DNA of 7,190 bases from Actinobacteria bacterium UBA5182. Lineage in GTDB: Bacteria; Actinomycetota; UBA4738. The stretch is taken from the NCBI GenBank assembly GCA_002413185.1, contig DHWM01000188.1, forward strand, positions 1 through 7,190, given 5' to 3'. Shown here piece by piece: positions 1 through 5,230 of this stretch (positions within the stretch are counted from its first letter, which is position 1; every line of letters starts with the position of its first letter). The notes below the pieces were generated by a model. It worked only from the letters and a program-made list of their open reading frames with translations. It did not search any database and was not told where the DNA came from. A program made the position numbers and the translations under genes.

Positions 1-28
1 GGCAGCGTCAGATGTGTATAAGAGACAG
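1..28 (+). other. Untrimmed Nextera (Tn5) sequencing adapter, not genomic
   Basis: The first 28 bases match the 3' part of the Illumina Nextera read-1 adapter. They end with the 19-bp Tn5 mosaic end AGATGTGTATAAGAGACAG at positions 10-28. This is library-preparation sequence left on the contig end. Translated, it gives the artefactual peptide MYKRQ at the head of the first plus-strand reading frame, and LSLIHI at the end of a minus-strand frame. The first gene must therefore be read as beginning, truncated, at base 29. The match is from memory of the adapter sequence, but it is long and exact enough to be secure. Confidence 0.97.
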
Positions 29-592
29 GCTCTGAACATGGGCTCGATGAACTACGCGAAGTACAGCGAGAAGCGCAAGGGATTCGTGTTCAACTTCGTG
101 TTCGAGAACAACTTCGACGACATCGTCTTCCTGCTGGAGCGGATGACCGAGGCCGGCGTGAAGCCCGAATGCGAGTGCTTCGACGTCGGCCACGTCGAAT
201 CGGTCGGGCCCCTGGTCGACCTCGGCGTCATCTCCACGCCCATCCAGTTCTCGCTGATCCACGGCGTGCTCGGAGGGATCCAGGCGACCTCGCGGAACCT
301 GGCTCACATGTCGAGCGTCGTCCCCGACGGGTGCACGTGGGGCGTGATCGCGGTCAGCCGCGACCAGTGGATGATGGCGGCCGCCTCCGCCGCCCTGGGC
401 GGGAACGTCCGGGTGGGATTCGAGGACAACTTCTACCTGCCCTCGGGCGACATGGCGTCCTCCAACGGGGAGCTGGTCGAAACAGCCGCGCAGATCGTCT
501 CGCTGCAGGGCCGTCGCGTGGCCGAACCCGCCGAAGCCCGCCGCCTCCTGTCGCTCCCGGAGACGCCGGACCGCTCCGCCGTGAACGCCTGA
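29..592 (+). CDS. Beta-keto acid cleavage enzyme (BKACE, DUF849 family), 5'-truncated
   Basis: This is the C-terminal 187 residues of a BKACE-family protein; the N-terminal part is lost at the contig end. Family members are zinc-dependent TIM-barrel enzymes that condense a beta-keto acid with acetyl-CoA and cleave it to acetoacetate and a new acyl-CoA. The founding member is the 3-keto-5-aminohexanoate cleavage enzyme (Kce) of lysine fermentation. Visible signatures in the fragment are CFDVGH (residues 50-55) and R-V-G-F-E-D at 128-133. The latter aligns with the Kce segment holding the conserved Arg, the third zinc ligand Glu and the catalytic Asp. It is followed by NFYLPSG and SNGELV. The two zinc-binding histidines lie in the missing part. 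The substrate cannot be told from this half. Three bases separate it from the biotin carrier gene, so the two are probably co-transcribed. The ATG inside the adapter is not a start. Confidence 0.88.
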   Translation, partial: ALNMGSMNYAKYSEKRKGFVFNFVFENNFDDIVFLLERMTEAGVKPECECFDVGHVESVGPLVDLGVISTPIQFSLIHGVLGGIQATSRNLAHMSSVVPDGCTWGVIAVSRDQWMMAAASAALGGNVRVGFEDNFYLPSGDMASSNGELVETAAQIVSLQGRRVAEPAEARRLLSLPETPDRSAVNA

Positions 593-595
593 CGC

Positions 596-808
596 ATGGC
601 CGCGATCCTCGCCGAGATGGTGGCGAACGTGTGGAAGGTCGTCGCCGCGGAAGGCGACACCGTCTCGGAGGGCGACACCCTCGTCATCCTCGAGTCCATG
701 AAGATGGAGATCCCCGTCGAATCGCCGATCGCCGGCACGGTCACGGCGATGCGGGTGCAGGAGGGTGGCGTCGTCCAGGAGGGCGACGTCATCGCGGTGG
801 TCGAATAG
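596..808 (+). CDS. Stand-alone biotin carrier protein (biotinyl/lipoyl attachment domain, TB7.3-like)
   Basis: This 70-residue protein consists of a single biotinyl domain. The biotinylation motif is ESMKMEIPV with the modifiable lysine at residue 36. The hairpin-like halves are visible as the repeated pattern EGDTVSEGDTL (19-29) and EGGVVQEGDVI (56-66), with the PIAGTV turn between them. The MKM context indicates biotin rather than lipoate. Its size and sequence resemble the small biotinylated protein TB7.3 (Rv3221c) of Mycobacterium tuberculosis. As established for the family, it would carry CO2 between a biotin carboxylase and a carboxyltransferase, but neither is encoded in this window, so its partner is unknown. 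It starts 3 bases after the BKACE stop and ends 4 bases before the crotonase start. No strong ribosome binding site is visible, which suggests translational coupling. Confidence 0.92.
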   Translation: MAAILAEMVANVWKVVAAEGDTVSEGDTLVILESMKMEIPVESPIAGTVTAMRVQEGGVVQEGDVIAVVE

Positions 809-812
809 GGCC

Positions 813-1604
813 ATGGCCCTGGTCGAGGTCGAACGGGCCGACGGCGCCGCGGTGGCCCGGGTCGTCCTCACCCGGCCGGACCAGCGCAACGCCGTCTCCA
901 ACCGCATGCTCGAAGAGCTGGTTTCGACCTTCGGCGCCCTGGCCGTGGACCCCGGGCTGCGGGCGGTGATCCTGTCCGGACGGGGTCCCGACTTCTGCGC
1001 CGGGGCTGACCTCGCGGACGTCACCATCATGAGCGCCGACGCGGACTATGGCCGGTCGTTCGAAGAGGTGGTCACGGCCGTCGAGACGCTCCCTTCGCCG
1101 GTGATCGCCGAGGTCCATGGGGCCGCGCTGGGCGCGGGCTGCCAGCTCGTGGTGGCGTGTGACCTGGCCGTGGCGGCGGAGGACGCCCGGCTGGGTATCC
1201 CTTCGGCCCGCCTGGGCCTCCTGATCAACTACGAGAACCTCGAACGCCTGGTGCTCGCGGTGGGTCGGAAGCGCGCCGGGGAGCTCCTCTACGCCGGCCG
1301 GGTCCTGACGGGCGTTGAGGCCGTGGAGTGGGGGTTGGTCACCAAGGCCGTTCCGGCCGACAAGCTGGCGGAGACCGTGCAAAAGCTCGCCGAACGGATC
1401 GCCGACCTCGCTCCGCTCTCCGTGCGTGGCTCGAAGAGAGGGGTCACCGCCGTCTCGCTCAACCTCGCGCTCGACCGGACCACCGAAGGGCACCGGATCG
1501 CCGACTTCGGCATGATGGCCGCGGAGGCCTTCCAGAGCGAGGATCTTCGGGAAGGGCTGGCCGCGTTCCGGGAACGACGAGACCCTCGGTTCCAGGGCCG
1601 GTGA
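813..1604 (+). CDS. Enoyl-CoA hydratase/isomerase family (crotonase fold) protein, non-classical active site
   Basis: A 263-residue cytosolic crotonase-superfamily protein of typical length. The CoA-binding and oxyanion-hole elements are clear: GRGPDFCAGADL (57-68) and HGAALGAGCQLVVACD (102-117), followed by LGIPSARLGLL. In rat mitochondrial enoyl-CoA hydratase the two catalytic acids are Glu144 and Glu164. The aligned positions here are Gln111 and Ser131, so ordinary syn-hydration by that mechanism is doubtful. It may be an isomerase, hydrolase, lyase or decarboxylase of the superfamily. The ATG at 813 is preferred because homology begins with MALVEVERADG. The in-frame ATG at 765 lies inside the biotin carrier gene and would add 16 unrelated residues. 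The gene follows the biotin carrier by 4 bases and its TGA overlaps the GTG start of nth. Co-transcription with BKACE suggests a role in acyl-CoA turnover (inference). Confidence 0.9.
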   Translation: MALVEVERADGAAVARVVLTRPDQRNAVSNRMLEELVSTFGALAVDPGLRAVILSGRGPDFCAGADLADVTIMSADADYGRSFEEVVTAVETLPSPVIAEVHGAALGAGCQLVVACDLAVAAEDARLGIPSARLGLLINYENLERLVLAVGRKRAGELLYAGRVLTGVEAVEWGLVTKAVPADKLAETVQKLAERIADLAPLSVRGSKRGVTAVSLNLALDRTTEGHRIADFGMMAAEAFQSEDLREGLAAFRERRDPRFQGR

Positions 1605-2290
1605 GCCCGTCGGAGGCCGAACGCCGCCTCGACCGACGCTCGCCTCTTCGTGAAAGAGCTCCCGTGATCATCCGGCGGCTGAAGAAGACGTATCCGGGTG
1701 CGACGGTGGCGCTCAGGTTCTCCAATCCGTTGGAGTGCCTGGTGGCCACCATCCTTTCGGCCCAATGCACCGACGAGCGGGTCAACCAGGTCACCGCGTC
1801 GCTGTTCCAGAAATACCGGACGCCACAGGACTATGTGAAGGTCCCCGAGCCGGAGCTCGCCGCCGACATCAAGCCAACCGGGTTCTTCAACCAGAAGACG
1901 AAGTCGCTCCGGGGGGCCGCCCGGAAGATCATCGAGGAGTTCGGTGGAGAGGTGCCCCAGACGATGGCCGGGCTGATCACTCTGCCGGGGGTGGCTCGCA
2001 AGACGGCGAACATCGTGCAGGGCAACTCCTACCCTGGCCGCCACCGGAGGGACCCGGACGCCGGGATCGCCGTCGACACCCATGTCCGGCGGGTCAGCCA
2101 GCGCCTCGGCTTCACGCAGAACACCGAGCCGGACAAGATCGAGCAGGACCTGATGTCGATCCTCCCGAGGAAGGATTGGTTCTCCTTCACGTACGTGCTG
2201 ATCGAACACGGGCGGCGCACTTGCAAGGCGCCCGTTCCCAGGTGTGAGGAGTGCCCGGTGAACGATCTGTGCCCGTCGAGCCGGGTCTAG
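1601..2290 (+). CDS. nth: Endonuclease III, bifunctional DNA glycosylase/AP lyase
   Basis: A 229-residue protein (E. coli Nth has 211) that removes oxidised pyrimidines and nicks abasic sites in base-excision repair. Visible features: the family N-terminal block LLVATILSAQ-like at 46-55 followed by CTDERVN; the helix-hairpin-helix LPGVARKTANIV (128-139) with catalytic Lys134; VDTHVRRV with catalytic Asp159; and a C-terminal [4Fe-4S] loop with Cys208, Cys215, Cys218 and Cys224 in the exact C-x6-C-x2-C-x5-C spacing. The segment between Lys134 and Asp159 is 7 residues longer than in E. coli. The GTG at 1601 overlaps the crotonase stop (GTGA) and gives a basic N-terminal extension. A GTG at 1664 with an AAAGAG just upstream is an alternative. 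The gene converges with the whiB gene, 24 bases apart. Confidence 0.95.
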   Translation: MSPSEAERRLDRRSPLRERAPVIIRRLKKTYPGATVALRFSNPLECLVATILSAQCTDERVNQVTASLFQKYRTPQDYVKVPEPELAADIKPTGFFNQKTKSLRGAARKIIEEFGGEVPQTMAGLITLPGVARKTANIVQGNSYPGRHRRDPDAGIAVDTHVRRVSQRLGFTQNTEPDKIEQDLMSILPRKDWFSFTYVLIEHGRRTCKAPVPRCEECPVNDLCPSSRV

Positions 2291-2314
2291 GAGCCGCGAC
2301 CGACCTTCCGACGG

Positions 2315-2578
2315 CTACGCGTGGACGGCGATGCGCCCGGCCTCGCCGCGCCGCCGGGCCCGCCGGAGAGCTCGTCGTTCGTCCTCCGAGAGCCCGCCCC
2401 ACACACCGGCGTCCTGTCCGGTGGTCATGGCCCACTCCAGGCATTCCAGGCGGACCTCGCATTGCATGCAGACGGCCTTGGCCGCGGCGATCTGTGTCGC
2501 GGCAGGGCCCGTTGTCCCGATGGGAAAGAACAGCTCGGGGTCTTCGTCTTTGCAGCGTGCCCGGTGAACCCACTCCAT
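2315..2578 (-). CDS. whiB1: WhiB-family [4Fe-4S] transcriptional regulator, WhiB1-like
   Basis: An 87-residue WhiB/Wbl protein. Four cluster cysteines are present: Cys9, then Cys37-x2-Cys40-x5-Cys46. The GVWGG turn at 58-62 is followed by the basic C-terminal DNA-binding tail EDERRALRRARRR. DEDPELFFP (11-19) and the overall sequence resemble WhiB1 of Mycobacterium tuberculosis (Rv3219; WblE in Streptomyces), so the WhiB1/WblE subgroup is the likeliest assignment. As established for the family, the cluster is sensitive to NO and O2, and WhiB1 binds region 4 of the primary sigma factor. The start is supported by an AGGGG ribosome binding site 7 bases upstream, inside a longer GGAGGAAAGGGG tract (2586-2597 on the minus strand). 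It is transcribed divergently from the glycerophosphodiesterase gene with an inferred leader of roughly 100 bases. The symbol is given by resemblance, not proof of orthology. Confidence 0.93.
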   Translation of the reverse strand: MEWVHRARCKDEDPELFFPIGTTGPAATQIAAAKAVCMQCEVRLECLEWAMTTGQDAGVWGGLSEDERRALRRARRRGEAGRIAVHA

Positions 2579-2689
2579 GACGAAGCCCCTTTCCTCCCGG
2601 GCATGGATATCGACTGTCCCCGGCGACCTGGCCCGGCGAGGGCGCGGCCGCAGGTGATATTTCGACCAAACGGAGCTATGAGAAGCGCG

Positions 2690-2720
2690 GATTATACTGA
2701 CGGCCCTTCCGGGAGCACAA
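2690..2720 (-). promoter_or_regulatory. Candidate promoter of the whiB1-like gene
   Basis: On the minus strand a perfect TATAAT lies at 2696-2691, with TTGTGC at 2720-2715 as a partial -35, spaced 18 bases. It stands out as one of the few AT-rich spots in a GC-rich region. The predicted transcript start near 2684 would leave a 5' leader of about 106 bases ahead of the strong ribosome binding site. No regulator site is assigned. Confidence 0.5.
2693..2698 (+). promoter_or_regulatory. Candidate -10 element for the glycerophosphodiesterase gene
   Basis: TATACT on the plus strand matches five of six bases of the -10 consensus and shares four base pairs with the minus-strand TATAAT. Transcription would begin near 2705, about 15 bases before the ATG at 2720, leaving just room for the GGGAG ribosome binding site at 2711-2715. 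No convincing -35 is seen at the usual spacing. Confidence 0.35.
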
Positions 2721-3505
2721 TGCCTCGCGCGAATCTAAGTCGACAAATCTGGCCGGCGATCGTGGCGCATCGCGGCGCCTCAGCCGCCTATCCGGAAAAC
2801 ACGCTCCAGTCCTTCGAGGGAGCGATCGAGACCGGTGCCGACGTGGTCGAGCTCGATGCCCGCCTGACGTCGGACGACGTCGTGGTGGTGATGCACGACG
2901 GCGACGTCGCGGTCACGACCGACGGGACCGGCCACGTGCACGAGCTCACCCTGGCGGCCGTCAAAGCGCTGGATGCATCGAACGGCCGGGGGCCGCGCAT
3001 CGAGGTTCCCACGCTGGAGGAAGCGCTCCGGGCGCTGTCCGGGCGGGCCGGCGTGAACGTCGAGATCAAGAACATGCCGGGCGAGGCAGGGTTCGATTCC
3101 CCGAAGGAACGCATCGCCGAGCAGGTGGTGACCCTGTTGGACGAGGTTGCCTTCCAGGGCCCGGTCATCGTGTCCTCGTTCAACTGGCTCTCCATCGAAC
3201 GGGTGCGGGAGCTCGCTCCCGACCTTCCCACAGGGTTCCTGACGATCGGCGCGATCGATCCGTGGGCCGCGCTGGTCTATGCGAAGAGCCACGGCCATAG
3301 CTACGTGCTGCCGCAGTCACCGGCCCTGTTCGAGGCTGGGGGCGAGTTCGTGCAGGAGGCTCACCGGGAGGGTCTCCTGGTGGGGACGTGGACGGTTGAC
3401 GACCCGGAGGCCATCGCCAGACTGTTCGAGATGGGCGTCGACGCCGTCGCCACGAACGATCCCGGGATGGCGGTGCCGATCCGGGACCGGTTCCGGTCCG
3501 CGTAG
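2720..3505 (+). CDS. Glycerophosphodiester phosphodiesterase (GDPD), cytosolic UgpQ-type
   Basis: A 261-residue GDPD TIM-barrel enzyme that hydrolyses deacylated phospholipids such as glycerophosphocholine to sn-glycerol 3-phosphate and an alcohol. Catalytic and metal residues are all in place: HRG-x5-PENT at 17-28 with His17, VELDARLT at 43-50 with metal ligands Glu44 and Asp46, MHD at 58-60 with His59, and the NVEIK strand with Glu115. The C-terminal barrel motifs GTWTVDD (222-228) and VATNDPG (243-249) are also typical. There is no signal peptide or membrane segment, so it should act in the cytoplasm. The ATG at 2720 is chosen because GGGAG sits 4 bases upstream. Upstream in-frame ATGs would run into the divergent whiB leader. 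It converges on the lipid kinase gene 26 bases away. Confidence 0.93.
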   Translation: MPRANLSRQIWPAIVAHRGASAAYPENTLQSFEGAIETGADVVELDARLTSDDVVVVMHDGDVAVTTDGTGHVHELTLAAVKALDASNGRGPRIEVPTLEEALRALSGRAGVNVEIKNMPGEAGFDSPKERIAEQVVTLLDEVAFQGPVIVSSFNWLSIERVRELAPDLPTGFLTIGAIDPWAALVYAKSHGHSYVLPQSPALFEAGGEFVQEAHREGLLVGTWTVDDPEAIARLFEMGVDAVATNDPGMAVPIRDRFRSA

Positions 3506-3508
3506 CGG

Positions 3509-3525
3509 GGGCACCTGCGGCGCCC
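3509..3525. terminator. Possible bidirectional hairpin between convergent genes
   Basis: GGGC-A-CC, loop TGC, GG-C-GCCC forms a six-pair stem with one A/C mismatch. It lies in the 26-base gap between the stops of the glycerophosphodiesterase and lipid kinase genes. The position fits a shared terminator, but there is no T-tract on either strand, so it would be weak or would depend on another factor. Confidence 0.3.
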
Positions 3526-3531
3526 TCAACC

Positions 3532-4476
3532 TCAGCAGATGATCGAAAGGGCGTCGGGCACCGATTCGACCAGAAGCTCCATCCGTTCGCCGACGTATTC
3601 ACCGTCGGCCTGGAACGGCATCGGCCTGTCGCATCGGATCCGAACCGCCTCCTGATCCCTCCGGTACGTGACATGGCGATTGGATGTGTGGCGGGGTGAG
3701 CTCGAGAACGCGGAGAGCAGGACGGGCAGGATCGTGACCGTGGACATCCTGTCCATGGCGAGCCAGTCGAGCCCTCCGTCCATCGAGCTCTCCGGGCAGA
3801 CCTGAAGCGCACGGCGGCCCAGGAAGGTGAAGGGCGGGACGTTCTGCACGATGGCGAAGAAGACCCCGTGCTGCCATTGGCTCCCGTCGCGTCCCGGCGC
3901 CACGTGCACCCGGGGGTGTCGGCGGTCATAGCCCATCGCGAACAGCCGGAGTCCCACCCAGACGAAGAACCAGTCGCCGACCCGGCGCTTGACCTCGGGG
4001 TGGCGCTCGACAGCCCTGACGATCGCAGCATCGAAGCCCACCCCGCAGTTGCAGGTGAAGTAGCGTCCGTCGGCCCGGCCGAGCGGCATCCGACGGGGGG
4101 GCAGGTCCGCCGCGCGCATCAATGCCGCCGCCGCTCGCCACGGGTCCCTGGGGATGCCCAGCGAGCGGGGGAGGACGTTCGCTCCGCCCCCCGGGATGAT
4201 CGCCAGCGGCAGGTCGGTCCTGGCCAGGCTGTTGACGACCTCGTTGACCGTGCCGTCACCGCCGAACACCGCGACCCCGTCGACGTCCATCTCGGTGGCG
4301 TCGCGAGCAAGATCCGTGGCGTGGCCGCGGCTCTCCGTGAAGACCACCTTGAGGTCGAACCGCGCCGAGAGGAGCCGCTCGAGGTCGTCGGCGCGCCGTT
4401 CGTTCACTCGCTGGGCCTGCGGGTTGACGATCAGGAGCAGCCGTCGCACCGCTTCACGCCCCGCCGTCGCTGTCAC
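3532..4476 (-). CDS. Diacylglycerol kinase-family lipid kinase (DAGK catalytic domain)
   Basis: A 314-residue protein of the DgkB/YegS family, which transfers the ATP gamma-phosphate to diacylglycerol or a related lipid. The N-terminal strand LLLIVNPQAQRV starts the fold. The nucleotide-binding motif GGDGTVNEV is at 72-80 and PGGGANVLPRSLG at 95-107. The C-terminal lobe has MDGGLD at 232-237 and QADGE at 289-293, where family members place metal-linked Asp and the general-base Glu. There are no membrane spans; this soluble type is unrelated to integral-membrane DgkA. The substrate (diacylglycerol, phosphatidylinositol precursor or sphingoid base) cannot be read from sequence. Two GTG starts are possible: 4476, with GAGG 6 bases upstream but overlapping the sigma gene by 23 bases, and 4449, just 4 bases after the sigma stop with no good ribosome binding site (305 residues). 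It is the last gene of the anti-sigma/sigma operon. Confidence 0.9.
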   Translation of the reverse strand: MTATAGREAVRRLLLIVNPQAQRVNERRADDLERLLSARFDLKVVFTESRGHATDLARDATEMDVDGVAVFGGDGTVNEVVNSLARTDLPLAIIPGGGANVLPRSLGIPRDPWRAAAALMRAADLPPRRMPLGRADGRYFTCNCGVGFDAAIVRAVERHPEVKRRVGDWFFVWVGLRLFAMGYDRRHPRVHVAPGRDGSQWQHGVFFAIVQNVPPFTFLGRRALQVCPESSMDGGLDWLAMDRMSTVTILPVLLSAFSSSPRHTSNRHVTYRRDQEAVRIRCDRPMPFQADGEYVGERMELLVESVPDALSIIC

Positions 4477-5230
4477 CGTCGTCCTCGAGCCCGGCGCGGA
4501 GCGTGGCGAGCGTCTTGGCCAGGAGCCGCGACACGTGCATCTGGGAGATCCCGAGCTCCTTGGCGATCTCACTTTGGGTCAGGCCCTTGAAGAACCGCAG
4601 GTACAGCATGTGGCGGTCCCGGGGCGGGAGGCGATGCAGCAGCGGGCCCACGCTGACCCGGTCCTCCAGCGCCTCCAGCGCTTCGTCATCCGTCCCGATC
4701 TGCTCGTGATACGAGAGTCCTTCCTCGTTCGCCCCGGCGTCCAGCGAGATCAAGCTGTAGGCGTGAGCCGAATCGAGCGCTTCCAGGACCTCGTCCTCCG
4801 TGGCCCCGGCCGCCTGGGCGATCTCGGCGACGGTCGGTGAGCGCTGGAGGTCCTGGGAGATCTGACTGATGACGGAGCCCAGGCGAAGGTTCAGCTCTTG
4901 GAGCCGCCGAGGCACCCGAACCGCCCATCCCTTGTCCCGGAAGTGTCGCTTCAGCTCACCGACGATGGTCGGCGTGGCGTAGGTAGAAAATTCGACCTCC
5001 CGGCCGGGATCGAACCGGTCGACCGCCTTGACCAGCCCGATCGTCGCCACCTGGGTGAGGTCGTCGAGGGGTTCGCCTCGGCCGGCGAAGCGCCGGGCCA
5101 GGTATTCGACCAGCCCGAGGTGCGCCTCGATGAGCTTGTTCCGGATGTCGCGGTCGTTCGTCTGACGAAGCTCTCGGAGGAGGCGCTTCACTTCGGTCTT
5201 GGGCAGCTGGGGGCGCCGCTCGTAGCTCAG
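4454..5230 (-). CDS. SigB/SigF-type RNA polymerase sigma factor (group 3 stress/development sigma)
   Basis: A 258-residue sigma-70 protein with SigB/SigF layout. Region 2 runs from DLTQVATIGLVKAVDRFDP (57-75) to FSTYATPTIVGELKR (81-95), with the -10-binding RDKGWAVRVPRR segment at 98-109. Region 3 contains PTVAEIAQAAG (132-142). Region 4 helix-turn-helix is LPPRDRHMLYL...LTQSEIAKELGISQMHVSRL (201-236). Homology with B. subtilis SigB extends upstream through QLPKTEVKRLL, which lies N-terminal to the only usual in-frame start (GTG at 5191, with no ribosome binding site). The CTG at 5230 sits in a CTGA overlap with the anti-sigma stop. It has AGGGG 9 bases upstream and yields the family's normal length, so CTG is my preferred start. 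The longer open frame to 5467 is only read-through under the anti-sigma gene. It should be held inactive by the adjacent anti-sigma factor. Confidence 0.9.
   Translation of the reverse strand: MSYERRPQLPKTEVKRLLRELRQTNDRDIRNKLIEAHLGLVEYLARRFAGRGEPLDDLTQVATIGLVKAVDRFDPGREVEFSTYATPTIVGELKRHFRDKGWAVRVPRRLQELNLRLGSVISQISQDLQRSPTVAEIAQAAGATEDEVLEALDSAHAYSLISLDAGANEEGLSYHEQIGTDDEALEALEDRVSVGPLLHRLPPRDRHMLYLRFFKGLTQSEIAKELGISQMHVSRLLAKTLATLRAGLEDDGDSDGGA

Noticed and set aside
765..812. Upstream ATG for the crotonase gene
   Set aside because: It would add 16 residues (MASSRRATSS...) with no family similarity and overlap the biotin carrier gene; the ATG at 813 starts the conserved sequence.
8..1030. 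340-residue minus-strand open frame opposite the BKACE and biotin carrier genes
   Set aside because: It is a high-GC antisense shadow rich in Arg, His and Asp with no domain pattern, and its C-terminus (LSLIHI) is translated adapter.
1192..1202. GGGTAT resembling a SigF-type -10 element
   Set aside because: It lies inside the crotonase coding sequence with no gene start downstream and no -35 partner; it is expected by chance in GC-rich DNA.
1328..1600. N-terminal extension of the endonuclease III frame to an ATG at 1328
   Set aside because: These 91 Arg-rich codons lie out of frame inside the crotonase gene and do not resemble Nth.
2321..2719. N-terminal extension of the glycerophosphodiesterase frame
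   Set aside because: It runs antisense through the whiB gene and its leader; the GDPD domain starts after 2720, which has its own ribosome binding site.
3180..4031. 283-residue minus-strand frame spanning the GDPD and lipid kinase genes
   Set aside because: It is composed mainly of Ser, Arg, Pro and Gly and crosses two well-supported genes in another frame.
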